DNA of 64,000 bases from Trinickia symbiotica (GTDB lineage: Bacteria; Pseudomonadota; Gammaproteobacteria; Burkholderiales; Burkholderiaceae). Positions within the stretch are counted from its first letter, which is position 1, and the number at the start of each line of letters is the position of its first letter. The stretch lies in assembly GCF_002934455.1 (NCBI RefSeq), contig NZ_PTIR01000011.1:151471-215470 (forward strand), written 5' to 3'. The translations under genes were made by a program, and so were the position numbers. The notes below the pieces were generated by a model. The model saw only the letters and a program-made list of their open reading frames with translations, was not told where the DNA came from and made no database searches. Shown piece by piece: positions 46,339 through 55,110 of this stretch.

Positions 46339-47598
46339 ATGACCGTCATTCCTATCAAGACCCATCGTGAACTGCTCGACAGCCGGGAGCCCGGACAGGG
46401 GATGCCCGGCGACCTGTTCGGGCGGCAGGACGTGTTTGAAACGGACATGGATGTCTTTTTCCACAAGCGATGGATCCTCGTCGCCGTGACGGCCGACGTG
46501 CCCGAACCCGGCGATGTCTATGCGATCGATATCGGCAAAGCTTCGGTGCTGATCGTGCGCGATGACGACGAAAACATCCGCGCCTTTCGAAACGTCTGCC
46601 GGCATCGCGGCTCGCGCCTCGTCAAGAACGCCGGCAAGGTCAGCGTCGGCATGCTGGTTTGTCCCTATCACCAATGGACCTACGACCTGGACGGCAGCCT
46701 GCGTCACGCCACGCATATGGGCAAGGAATTCGATAAGGATTGCAAGAGCCTGATTCCGGTTCACGTCAAGGTCGTCGGCGCGCACGTGTTCGTTTGCCTT
46801 GCCGACGAGGCGCCGGAAGATATTGCAAAGCTCGAGGCGGCCATGACGCCGCGCTTCGCGCCGCATGAGATGCAGCGTACGAAGATTGCCTATGAGATGG
46901 ATATCGTCGAGAACGGCAACTGGAAGCTCGTCATGGAGAATAACCGTGAGTGCTACCACTGCGGCGGCACGCATCCGGAGCTGACGCAGTCGTTCCTCGC
47001 GCACGACTTCGGCTTCTGCCCCGATGGCCAAAGCGAGGAGTCGCTGGCCGACTACGAGCAGTACCTCGCGAACAACGCGGCCCGCAAGGAAGAATGGGAG
47101 AAAGACGGCTATATCTGCGAGTTGGTCGAATCGCTCGACGAAAGCGTCGAAACGAATTTCCGTTCGCAGCGGCTCGTGATCGCCGGGGCCGGCGAATCTC
47201 AGACGATGGACACCAAGGTCGCCAGCACCAAGCTGCTCGGCAACTTGCAACGCCGCGATCTCGGCGACGTGCATATGTGGGGACATCACTCGTGGACGCA
47301 CGTGATGAGCGACCACGCCGTCATCGCCTATGCCATTCCGCTGGCACCGGACAAAACGCGCGTGCGTACCATTTGGCTCGTGAACGAAGATGCCGTGGAA
47401 GGCGTCGACTACGACCTGAAGAAGCTGACCGAAGTGTGGATCGCCACGACTACGCAGGACGCGGAACTGGTCGGCAACACGCATAGCGGGACGCAGGACC
47501 CGGGCTACGTTCCGGGCCCGTACTCGAAGTACACGGAGGACGCACTCGAGCAGTTCGCTCGCTGGTATGACGCGCGCATTAAGGCGAGTGGCGTTTAA
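46339..47598 (+). CDS. Rieske non-heme iron oxygenase, GbcA/Stc2-like (betaine or stachydrine demethylase type)
   Basis: 419 residues. The Rieske cluster ligands are Cys87-X-His89 and Cys108-X2-His111 ('CRHRG' and 'CPYHQW'). The mononuclear iron site lies in 'ENNRECYHCGGTHPELT'. The C-terminal 'AVEGVDYDLKKLTEVW' and 'PGPYSKYTEDALEQFARWYD' match the glycine-betaine/stachydrine N-demethylase group. These monooxygenases remove a methyl group from quaternary ammonium compounds as formaldehyde, using a GbcB-type reductase. The only such reductase in the window is frameshifted. GGAGG precedes the ATG. Confidence 0.88.
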   Translation: MTVIPIKTHRELLDSREPGQGMPGDLFGRQDVFETDMDVFFHKRWILVAVTADVPEPGDVYAIDIGKASVLIVRDDDENIRAFRNVCRHRGSRLVKNAGKVSVGMLVCPYHQWTYDLDGSLRHATHMGKEFDKDCKSLIPVHVKVVGAHVFVCLADEAPEDIAKLEAAMTPRFAPHEMQRTKIAYEMDIVENGNWKLVMENNRECYHCGGTHPELTQSFLAHDFGFCPDGQSEESLADYEQYLANNAARKEEWEKDGYICELVESLDESVETNFRSQRLVIAGAGESQTMDTKVASTKLLGNLQRRDLGDVHMWGHHSWTHVMSDHAVIAYAIPLAPDKTRVRTIWLVNEDAVEGVDYDLKKLTEVWIATTTQDAELVGNTHSGTQDPGYVPGPYSKYTEDALEQFARWYDARIKASGV

Positions 47599-47608
47599 CC
47601 GGGTTGCG

Positions 47609-47642
47609 AAGGGGCCGGATATGACTCACACCCGCCCCTTTT
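47609..47642. terminator. Possible bidirectional terminator between convergent genes
   Basis: AAGGGGC (47609-47615) pairs with GCCCCTT (47634-47640), followed by TT. The loop is long (18 nt), so the call is weak; its place between two convergent stops supports it. Confidence 0.45.
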
Positions 47643-48550
47643 CACTCCCCGCCGCGCTCAATATATGCGTTTGCCGCCGATAGCAGCCATGTCTCGAAAG
47701 CCTGCAGCCATGGGGAATTCTGCTGATGCTCCGGATAGACGAGGTAGTAGCCCTTGTCGCTAGGTAAAGGCAGATCGCAAGGACAAATCAGCTCGCCAAT
47801 GTTGAGCTCGTGCGAAACGAGGAATCGAGGCACGAGCGCGACACCCAATCCCGCGCGGGCAGCCTCCACGAGCATCGAAAAAAGCTCATACCGCTGACCT
47901 TTCATGCTGTCGGCGTCGTCGACGCCTGCCTGCACGAGCCATTGCCGCCATGCATCGGGGCGCGCCGACTGATGCAGCAACGTGAAATTCGGGACCTCGG
48001 AAGGCGCGAGGTTCGTCCGCCCGCTCATCAACCGCGGACTGCATACCGCAATCATCTCCTCACCGAACAGAAATTTGGCGATTGCCCCCGGCCAAATGGG
48101 ATCGCCGAAGTGAATCGCCGCATCGAACTGCGTGTCGGTGAACAGGAACGGCTCGGCCCGCGTCGCCAGGTTGACGACGATGTTTTGGTGCGCGCCGTAG
48201 AACTGCGGAAGCCGCGGAATCAACCATCGCGTAGCGAACGTGGGAATGACCGCGAGTTCGAGGATACCGCCCGCATTCGGGTGGGCCATCGCCGCCAGCG
48301 TATCGCGCTCCATTCTCTCGAGGTTCTCTCGCACGCGCTTCGCATAGAGTTGGCCGACCTCGGTGAGACTAAGGCGCTTCTTGACCCGGTTGAAAAGCGC
48401 GACGCCCAGATATTCCTCGAGTATCGCAACCTGCCGTCCGACGGCGCTTTGCGTCAGGGCGAGCTCATCGGCGCTGCGGGTAAAGCTCAGGTGGCGGGCC
48501 GCTGCCTCGAATGCGACCAAGGCTTCCATACTCGGAATCTTTCGTCTCAC
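47642..48550 (-). CDS. LysR-family regulator (GcvA-like)
   Basis: 302 residues. Helix-turn-helix 'ALVAFEAAARHLSFTRSADELALTQSAVGRQVAILEEYLG' and effector domain with 'DTQFDAAIHFGDPIWPGA' and 'EAARAGLGVALVPRFLV'. It is divergent from the aminomutase-family gene over 170 bp, so it probably regulates that operon. Short palindromes lie in the gap (CCATATGG at 48626 and ATCGTACGAT at 48640). Confidence 0.9.
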   Translation of the reverse strand: MRRKIPSMEALVAFEAAARHLSFTRSADELALTQSAVGRQVAILEEYLGVALFNRVKKRLSLTEVGQLYAKRVRENLERMERDTLAAMAHPNAGGILELAVIPTFATRWLIPRLPQFYGAHQNIVVNLATRAEPFLFTDTQFDAAIHFGDPIWPGAIAKFLFGEEMIAVCSPRLMSGRTNLAPSEVPNFTLLHQSARPDAWRQWLVQAGVDDADSMKGQRYELFSMLVEAARAGLGVALVPRFLVSHELNIGELICPCDLPLPSDKGYYLVYPEHQQNSPWLQAFETWLLSAANAYIERGGE

Positions 48551-48720
48551 GGATCATTCCTCAAACGCACAACGTCGCGAGTTTATATCGTTTGCTCGCG
48601 TCAAACCATATCGCAACAATGTCTTCCATATGGCGGTAGATCGTACGATTCATCTCGTATCGATTTCGTTCGCACTCCTCATTTTCAGACCAACATCGAC
48701 TTTCGAATTGAAGGAGCATC

Positions 48721-50115
48721 ATGTCCAACGACGCACTTCCCGCCAAATTCAAGCCCTATACCCGCCAGACGATCAGCCAGGCTCCGCAATGGCAATTGCT
48801 TTCGACGGAGCTGCGCGAAGCGGTACAGGTCGTGTCTCGCGTGTTGCCGTTTCGCACGAATCAGTACGTGATGGAGGAGTTGATCGATTGGACCAACATC
48901 CCGGACGATCCTATCTATCGCCTCACGTTCCCCCATCAGGACATGCTTTCCCCGGCCGAGTATTCACATCTTAGAGACCTGGTACTCGAGAAGAAGGACG
49001 AGGCTGCGATCGAGGAAGCCGTGCGTGCGATCCGCATGCGGATGAATCCACATCCCGCCGGCCAGATGACGCACAACGTCCCCTTTCTCGATGGTCAACC
49101 GCTAAGCGGGCTGCAGCACAAATACAAAGAGACGGTGCTGTTCTTCCCCAGCGCCGGACAGACCTGTCACGCCTATTGCACGTTCTGCTTCCGTTGGCCG
49201 CAATTCGTCGGCATGGACGATCTCAAGTTCGATGCGCGCGAATCCAATGAACTCGTTGCCTATTTGAAGCAGCATCGTGAAGTGACCGACGTCCTGATTA
49301 CCGGCGGCGATCCGCTGATCATGAACACGCGGTCTCTTTCAGGATATATCGAACCCCTGTTGGCGCCCGAACTTTCCCATATTCAAAACATCCGCATCGG
49401 GACCAAATCGGTATCGTACTGGCCGCAACGCTTCGTGACGGACAAGGATTCCGACGATCTCATACGCTTGTTCGAAAAAGTCGTCGCGGCGGGCAAGAAC
49501 CTCGCGATCATGGGCCACTACAATCACCCGGCTGAACTGCGCCCGGCCATCGCGCAGCGTGCGGTGAAACGTATCGTTTCGTCGGGCGCGACGCTGCGAA
49601 TGCAGGCACCGCTGATTCGCCACATCAACGAAGATCCCAAGGGATGGGCGGAACTGTGGACAACGGGCGTGCGGCTCGGCGCCATCCCCTACTATATGTT
49701 CGTCGAACGCGACACGGGCCCCAGCCATTACTTCGAGTTGCCACTCGCGAAAGCCTATGAGATTTTTCAGGCGGCCTATCAGACCGTATCGGGACTCGCG
49801 CGCACGGTCCGCGGTCCTTCGATGAGCGCATTCCCCGGCAAGGTCGTCATCGATGGCATCGTCGATATCGGTGGCGAGAAGGTGTTTGCCCTTCAGTTCT
49901 TGCAAGCACGCAACCCCGACTGGGTGCGCAGGCCGTTCTACGCCAAGTTCAATCCGACGGCCACTTGGCTGCATGATCTCGAGCCCGCGTTCGGTGCGAA
50001 GAAGTTTTTCTTCGAAGAGGAAAGCGTCGCGAGCATCGCCATTGCTCGGCATTCCGGCCGCCATCTCTCCAGCGCGTCGTCTGAGCCGGCATTCGCCATC
50101 GCGTCCAACGGATGA
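48721..50115 (+). CDS. KamA-family radical SAM aminomutase, atypical
   Basis: 464 residues. Radical SAM cysteines are Cys149, Cys153 and Cys156 ('CHAYCTFCF'). Arg158 matches the carboxylate-binding Arg of lysine 2,3-aminomutase, and Lys374 ('AFPGKVVID') matches its PLP lysine. The usual 'CRHCTRRR' and 'DAPGGGGK' motifs are altered, and by eye the two aspartates that bind the lysine side-chain amine are not conserved. It should therefore move an amino group between C2 and C3 of an amino acid other than lysine (inference). AAGGAG precedes the ATG. It starts an operon with a ferredoxin, an aminotransferase and a CMD protein. Confidence 0.8.
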   Translation: MSNDALPAKFKPYTRQTISQAPQWQLLSTELREAVQVVSRVLPFRTNQYVMEELIDWTNIPDDPIYRLTFPHQDMLSPAEYSHLRDLVLEKKDEAAIEEAVRAIRMRMNPHPAGQMTHNVPFLDGQPLSGLQHKYKETVLFFPSAGQTCHAYCTFCFRWPQFVGMDDLKFDARESNELVAYLKQHREVTDVLITGGDPLIMNTRSLSGYIEPLLAPELSHIQNIRIGTKSVSYWPQRFVTDKDSDDLIRLFEKVVAAGKNLAIMGHYNHPAELRPAIAQRAVKRIVSSGATLRMQAPLIRHINEDPKGWAELWTTGVRLGAIPYYMFVERDTGPSHYFELPLAKAYEIFQAAYQTVSGLARTVRGPSMSAFPGKVVIDGIVDIGGEKVFALQFLQARNPDWVRRPFYAKFNPTATWLHDLEPAFGAKKFFFEEESVASIAIARHSGRHLSSASSEPAFAIASNG

Positions 50116-50196
50116 CAGAAGTCCCTTAGGCGAGTTTGGGCTGTTGCTTGCGGCGGCCCGCTCCTCGATGGTATTTTCGTTTTACCAGGAGGCTCA

Positions 50197-50535
50197 ATGG
50201 CTTACGTCGTGACCGAAGGCTGCATCCGCTGCCGCTACACGGATTGCGTCGAAGTATGTCCAACCGATTGTTTTCGCGCGGGCCCCAACTTTCTCGTCAT
50301 CGATCCGGACGAGTGCATCGATTGCGCCGTCTGTGTTCCGGAGTGTCCGGCCGACGCCATTGCATCGGCCGAGGATATCGCGGATGACCAGCGGTCGTTC
50401 GTCGAGTTGAATGCTTCTTTGTCGAAACAATGGCCTGTCATTATGAGCAGACAGGCACCGCTGCCCGACGCCGACGATTGGAAAGGGGTGCGCGACAAGC
50501 TGCGGCACCTCGTCGCCGAACCCGTTGCCGACTAG
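50197..50535 (+). CDS. fdxA: 7Fe ferredoxin (FdxA type)
   Basis: 112 residues, starting 'MAYVVTEGCIRCRYTDCVEVCPTDCF' and continuing 'DPDECIDCAVCVPECPADAI'. The cysteine spacing fits one [3Fe-4S] and one [4Fe-4S] cluster. The C-terminal 'APLPDADDWKGVRDKLRHL' is typical of FdxA. AGGAGG lies upstream. Next to a radical SAM enzyme, it probably donates the electron that reduces the SAM-binding cluster. Confidence 0.92.
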   Translation: MAYVVTEGCIRCRYTDCVEVCPTDCFRAGPNFLVIDPDECIDCAVCVPECPADAIASAEDIADDQRSFVELNASLSKQWPVIMSRQAPLPDADDWKGVRDKLRHLVAEPVAD

Positions 50536-50556
50536 CCCGCTGTCAAAGGAAACTGC

Positions 50557-51894
50557 ATGACCACCGTTTTTCATCGTGCGCCGAAGCGCGCGTTGCCGGT
50601 TGCCGTCGCCGGCGACGGCATCGAAATCATCGACTCCGAAGGCAAACGCTATATCGACGCATCGGGCGGCGCGGCGGTCTCGTGCCTCGGGCACAGCAAC
50701 CAGCGCGTCATCGACGCCATCAAACGACAAGCCCAGCAGCTGCCTTATGCACATACCTCGTTCTTCACGACGGAGCCGGCCGAAGCACTGGCCGATTGGC
50801 TCGTGGAAAGAGCGCCAGAGGGCCTGAGGCATGTGTACTTTGTGTCCGGCGGCTCGGAGGCGGTCGAAGCCGCGCTCAAGCTCGCTCGTCAATATTTCGT
50901 CGAGACGGGTGAGCCGCGGCGACGCCATTTCATCGCGCGCCGTCAAAGCTATCACGGCAATACACTCGGCGCGCTTGCGATCGGCGGCAACGCGTGGCGG
51001 CGCGAGCCGTTCCTGCCGATTCTGATCGAGGCGCACCACGTCAGTCCCTGCTACGCCTATCGTGAGCAGCGGTCCGACGAATCCGACGAGGCATTCACGC
51101 AGCGCCTTGCGGATGAACTCGAGAGCAAGATCCTCGATTTGGGACCAGAGACCGTGGCGGCGTTCGTGGCGGAGACGGTGGTCGGCGCAACGGCCGGTGC
51201 CGTCCCGCCGGTGGGCGACTACTTGTGCAAGATCCGTGCGGTCTGCGACAAGTACGGTGTTCTTCTGATTCTTGACGAAATCATGTCCGGCATGGGCCGC
51301 ACGGGGCATCTCTATGCGTGTGCCGAGGACGGCGTAGCGCCCGATCTCCTGACGATCGCCAAGGGCCTTGGTGCAGGCTATCAGCCGATTGGTGCGACGC
51401 TCGTCAGCGACAGGATTTACGAAGCGATCGTCAAAGGCTCCGGGTTCTTCCAGCACGGCCATACTTACATCGGCCACGCGACTGCCTGCGCCGCGGCACT
51501 GGAGGTGCAGCGCGTGATCGAAGAAGACCGCTTGCTCGACAACGTCAAGGCGCGCGGAGAGCAATTGCGCGCGTCGCTGCGCGAGCATTACTCGAGGCAT
51601 GAACATATCGGCGACGTACGAGGCCGGGGGCTCTTCGTCGGTGTCGAACTCGTCGAGGATCGTGCGACCAAGGTGCCGTTTTCTCACGAGTTGGCGGTCA
51701 ACGTGGCGATCAAGCGTGAGGCGATGAAGCGCGGGCTGATGGTTTATCCGATGGGAGGAACCGTCGACGGCGTGTCAGGCGATCACGTTCTGCTGGCGCC
51801 GCCTTTCATTTGCACGGCCGACGATATCGACCGAATCGTCAGCCGCCTGACCGATGCGATCGATGATGCACTGCGCAGCGCAGGCTCGCGCTAG
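50557..51894 (+). CDS. Class III PLP aminotransferase
   Basis: 445 residues. Family motifs are 'YIDASGGAAVSCLGHSN', 'YFVSGGSEAVEAALKLARQYF', 'RQSYHGNTLGALAIGG', the cofactor aspartate in 'LLILDEIMSGMGRTG' and the Schiff-base lysine in 'LTIAKGLGAGYQPIGA'. It resembles YodT and related omega-amino-acid transaminases. It lies 21 bp after the ferredoxin gene. In this operon it may deaminate the beta-amino acid formed by the aminomutase-like enzyme (inference). Confidence 0.9.
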   Translation: MTTVFHRAPKRALPVAVAGDGIEIIDSEGKRYIDASGGAAVSCLGHSNQRVIDAIKRQAQQLPYAHTSFFTTEPAEALADWLVERAPEGLRHVYFVSGGSEAVEAALKLARQYFVETGEPRRRHFIARRQSYHGNTLGALAIGGNAWRREPFLPILIEAHHVSPCYAYREQRSDESDEAFTQRLADELESKILDLGPETVAAFVAETVVGATAGAVPPVGDYLCKIRAVCDKYGVLLILDEIMSGMGRTGHLYACAEDGVAPDLLTIAKGLGAGYQPIGATLVSDRIYEAIVKGSGFFQHGHTYIGHATACAAALEVQRVIEEDRLLDNVKARGEQLRASLREHYSRHEHIGDVRGRGLFVGVELVEDRATKVPFSHELAVNVAIKREAMKRGLMVYPMGGTVDGVSGDHVLLAPPFICTADDIDRIVSRLTDAIDDALRSAGSR

Positions 51895-51909
51895 ATTTAA
51901 GACTCGACC

Positions 51910-52488
51910 ATGACCCGCTCCTCATCCGCCCCGCCCGCGAGCCGCTTGCCGGCCTTCGACGAAGCGCATGCCACGCCCGAACAAAAAGCCGTCCTGACGG
52001 AGATTCTGTCAGGACCTCGAGGCAATCTTAACGGCCCGTTCCTGGGATGGATTCACAGCCCGGACCTCGCGCAGCATGCGCAGCGCCTCGGCGCATTCTG
52101 TCGCTATCGTACGGGACTGCCCCTGCGCCTCTCGGAACTGGCGATACTCGTCACCGCCGCACGCTGGCGTTCGCAGGCCGAGTGGCACATCCACCATCCG
52201 ATCGCGCTGGACGCCGGCGTGCCCGCCGCCACGGCGGAGGCGATCCGCAGCGGGCGGCAGCCCGAATTCGATGATGACGACGACGCGCTAATCTACGCTT
52301 TCGCCACGGAACTCTACGACACGCAGCGTGTGTCGGATCCGACGTTTCAAAGGGCAGTCGACCGCTTCGGTCATCAGGTGACGATCAACCTGGTTGGTCT
52401 ACTCGGCTACTACGCGCTAGTGGCGATGACGTTGAACACGTTTCAAATGCGCGCCCATGGTCAAACGGCACTGCCGTTCGCGGAGTGA
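51910..52488 (+). CDS. Carboxymuconolactone decarboxylase (CMD)-family protein
   Basis: 192 residues, all-helical CMD fold ('GPFLGWIHSPDLAQHAQRLGAFCRYRTGLPLRLSELAILVTA' region, here shown by its ends 'GPFLGWIHSPDL' and 'LRLSELAILVTA', and 'WHIHHPIALDAGV'). The CxxC pair of the peroxidase-type AhpD branch is absent, so it is not a peroxidase of that kind. It closes the aminomutase operon, 15 bp after the aminotransferase gene. Its reaction is unknown. Confidence 0.85.
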   Translation: MTRSSSAPPASRLPAFDEAHATPEQKAVLTEILSGPRGNLNGPFLGWIHSPDLAQHAQRLGAFCRYRTGLPLRLSELAILVTAARWRSQAEWHIHHPIALDAGVPAATAEAIRSGRQPEFDDDDDALIYAFATELYDTQRVSDPTFQRAVDRFGHQVTINLVGLLGYYALVAMTLNTFQMRAHGQTALPFAE

Positions 52489-52503
52489 TCGTACGGATAA
52501 CGA

Positions 52504-53094
52504 TCACATCTTGAGACACCACAAGGCCAGGAACGCGTTGTCGTCGGAGCGCATTGCGTGAACCGCGCCGGGGGAGTTATGGATGCCGCCGCCAATCCCC
52601 GGCGACAGCCACGGCCCTCGGTCCTTGCGGAATTCACCTGCAGACATCAACACATAGGCTTCCTCGGGTGGGTGACTATGATCGGGATAGCGGACATCGG
52701 GCTTCATCACCGTAAAGCCCAGTTGTAGGTCCCGCCGATCCTCGATGCCTCCCGGGCCGCTGATCATGCCGTTCGCGTGCCCCTCTAGAAAGTTGGGGCT
52801 TGCGTTCGCGACGGTCATCCGCCTGAACCAGCCGATGAACGGCTCCAGCGCTTTAATGCTTCTCGCAACTTGGCCGAACGCATCGCTGGCATCCAGATAC
52901 GGCTCGAGCGCACTATCGAGCGAATCGCACGCGGGGAAGCGCACACGCTTTTCGAAACGGAACTCCCCATGTTGCTCGAGGCGAGCGAAGACTTCGACCG
53001 CCAACGCACGAGCTTCTCTCGAAAGCGTCTCGGCAGCGAAGAGAATACGCGCTGCGTCGATGAAGTCCTGTATCTCTTTGGGGCGCGATTGCAT
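52504..53094 (-). CDS. Cupin protein of the DMSP lyase type (DddQ/DddL-like)
   Basis: 196 residues. The C-terminal cupin carries His139, His141, Glu145 and Tyr147 ('HSHPPEEAYVLMS') and His179 ('VHAMRS'), the metal ligands and catalytic Tyr region of DddQ/DddL-type lyases. These cleave dimethylsulfoniopropionate to dimethyl sulfide and acrylate. Many homologues are annotated as such without activity data, so the reaction here is unproven. GAGGAG precedes the ATG. It converges with the aminomutase operon (15 bp apart). Confidence 0.8.
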   Translation of the reverse strand: MQSRPKEIQDFIDAARILFAAETLSREARALAVEVFARLEQHGEFRFEKRVRFPACDSLDSALEPYLDASDAFGQVARSIKALEPFIGWFRRMTVANASPNFLEGHANGMISGPGGIEDRRDLQLGFTVMKPDVRYPDHSHPPEEAYVLMSAGEFRKDRGPWLSPGIGGGIHNSPGAVHAMRSDDNAFLALWCLKM

Positions 53095-53296
53095 TTCGAT
53101 CTCCTCGTTCTCAATCTATATGTTCGCTTAGTTCGGTCCGCAGCGTTCGGGCGTGACCCAGACGGTATTCTGCGTCGGATGCTACAACGGTGACCAAAAA
53201 AAAGATCGACACCGTTCTTCCCCGCTCGCCGTTCTCGACAGCAGTGATGGTAGCCACCGCATCGGAGAACGGTCGCCGCGCGTCCCCTGGGGCTGG

Positions 53297-54367
53297 CTAC
53301 GCGGTACGCTCTCTTTCCACCGAACCGGCGAATGCCGTCTGTCCTCTACCATTCGCTTTTGCGCGGTACATCGCACGGTCGGCGAAGCGCATCAGCGTTC
53401 GCGCATCGTGCGCGCCCCCCCGAGCACCGTTCGCCAGCATGCACACGCCGATGCTGGCCGAGACGGCGATTCGATGTCCCTCGATCGCTTGCAGATTCTT
53501 CAGCACCGTATGAATGGTGTCGGCAATTTTCAATGCGCCTTGCTTGCCATGGACCTGTCGGGCCAGCACCACGAATTCGTCCCCGCCCAGGCGGGCGAGC
53601 GTGTCGCCTCGGCGCACGCCGCGCGACAAGTCAATGGCGAAGCGCTGCAACAGCGCGTCGCCTACCGCATGACCGTATGTGTCGTTCACTTCCTTGAAAC
53701 CATCGAGGTCGACCAGCAGCAACGCAGTGTCCCCGATTTCCGTGTCGCGATTGGCCAGCGCGTGATTGAGGGCATGCTCCAGCCGGACGCGGTTGCTCAG
53801 TCCCGTCAGCGGATCGGTGACCGCCTGTTGTTCGAGTCGGTGTACCAACACCGATAGATAGATGGAGGTCGCTGCAATACTCAGCGCCAAACTCACGCAG
53901 ACCGCGACGTTTGCGCTCCACCATGGCTGCGCAAACGCGAGCCCGGCAAGCCCGGCCAGCGCCACCGCGCACGAGAGCGCGAGCATGCGCTTGCCATAGC
54001 GGCAGCCGGCACCGACAAGAAACCAGAAGGAAGCCCAGAGGACCGGGAGCGCGGCTTGCCCGCCGACCGCGAGGATCGCCATGACGACGGCCTGGTCCGA
54101 AACCGTCGTGACGATGAGGCGAAGAGGCGAACGCGCGGGCCCGACTTTTATCGCGAGATAGGTTGCAAGACCGTACGCTACGTACAGCGCAACCATTTCG
54201 GTCGTGGCATAAACGGCGCCAGAGCGCTCAATCCATGCAGCAACCAGATATGCGAGGAGAACCACCGTACCGAGCGACACGCGAAGGAGTGCCTGCTCCT
54301 TCTCGGGGTGCCTTTGGACGGCACCGAGAAACTCTGGCCCGCGCCAAGCGGGATGCCAACTGCCCAT
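53297..54367 (-). CDS. Membrane-bound diguanylate cyclase (GGDEF)
   Basis: 356 residues. About six predicted membrane helices occupy residues 30-190, followed by a GGDEF domain with 'DPLTGLSNR', the active-site 'RLGGDEFVV' and an inhibitory I-site 'RRGD' five residues before it. It should make cyclic di-GMP, with product feedback. The N-terminal sensor region is not a named domain that I recognise. The start is uncertain: the frame is open to 54520, but the ATG at 54367 is the best candidate. Confidence 0.88.
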   Translation of the reverse strand: MGSWHPAWRGPEFLGAVQRHPEKEQALLRVSLGTVVLLAYLVAAWIERSGAVYATTEMVALYVAYGLATYLAIKVGPARSPLRLIVTTVSDQAVVMAILAVGGQAALPVLWASFWFLVGAGCRYGKRMLALSCAVALAGLAGLAFAQPWWSANVAVCVSLALSIAATSIYLSVLVHRLEQQAVTDPLTGLSNRVRLEHALNHALANRDTEIGDTALLLVDLDGFKEVNDTYGHAVGDALLQRFAIDLSRGVRRGDTLARLGGDEFVVLARQVHGKQGALKIADTIHTVLKNLQAIEGHRIAVSASIGVCMLANGARGGAHDARTLMRFADRAMYRAKANGRGQTAFAGSVERERTA

Positions 54368-54548
54368 GCCTACAACCCCACAGCATTTATTTTGCGATTT
54401 TGCGCGTGGGATTGTAACGCGTGCCGAGGGACGCCAATGCTCCGGACCGGTGGCCCGGCATAACGGCAATTCAGAGCAGTCGGCGGACGTCCTCGCCTTC
54501 GAGCCAAGCCGCTGTCTCAAGGGGTCGGGCGTTTCCGGACGCGCTGAT

Positions 54549-55088
54549 CTAGTTCGCCACAGTGCGTCGGGCCACCATGGCCGCGCTCAGCTTGGCCATT
54601 TGCTGTCGATCCAGGCACGCTTCGGCATACGGCAGGACGTGACTCTCCTCGATCGCGATATGACGGCGGTACGCCACAACAAAGCTGTCGACCCACTCGG
54701 GCTCAAGGAGCCCTGCTGTCCCCGCCGCAATGTCGACGAGCACCCGTCGCAATCGCGCCCATCCCGCCTCGAGCGATCGATGCTCATCGCGTAACGATAC
54801 GATCAGTTCAGTCACGGGCGAGCGCTGGTGCCGGCCGATTTCGTTGAGCATCGGAAAAAGGTCCTGCTCCTCGTCTGCGTGATGATGCGGGCCCGCCACG
54901 TCGAAGTAGCGCATGATGTTCCTGGCCGCCTGCTGCGCCTGCGTATCCGGACCATGCGAAGGCAGATACGCCGCCAGTTTCTCGAGCGTCGCGCATTGCG
55001 CGGCGATTCGTTCATGACACGCTTTGAGCATCTCGAGCGGCTCGTCAAACGACGGTGCCGGTTTGCTCAAAAGATCGATGCGATTCAT
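54549..55088 (-). CDS. Hemerythrin HHE-domain protein
   Basis: 179 residues. Iron-binding histidines and acids are in 'CHERIAAQCATLEKL', 'PHHHADEEQDLFPML', 'RDEHRSLEAGW' and 'HIAIEESHVLPYA', the pattern of a non-heme di-iron hemerythrin. It lies 22 bp downstream of nnrS and is likely cotranscribed. In other bacteria such proteins bind or repair damage by nitric oxide or oxygen; given nnrS, nitric oxide stress is the likely setting. Confidence 0.88.
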   Translation of the reverse strand: MNRIDLLSKPAPSFDEPLEMLKACHERIAAQCATLEKLAAYLPSHGPDTQAQQAARNIMRYFDVAGPHHHADEEQDLFPMLNEIGRHQRSPVTELIVSLRDEHRSLEAGWARLRRVLVDIAAGTAGLLEPEWVDSFVVAYRRHIAIEESHVLPYAEACLDRQQMAKLSAAMVARRTVAN

Positions 55089-55110
55089 GCCTTACTCACG
55101 TCTTTTCGGT

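Noticed and set aside
46042..47484. 480-codon open frame antisense to the Rieske oxygenase
   Set aside because: Opposite a protein with intact Rieske and iron-site motifs; translation is not protein-like.
50194..51687. 497-codon open frame antisense to the ferredoxin and aminotransferase
   Set aside because: Shadow of two conserved genes.
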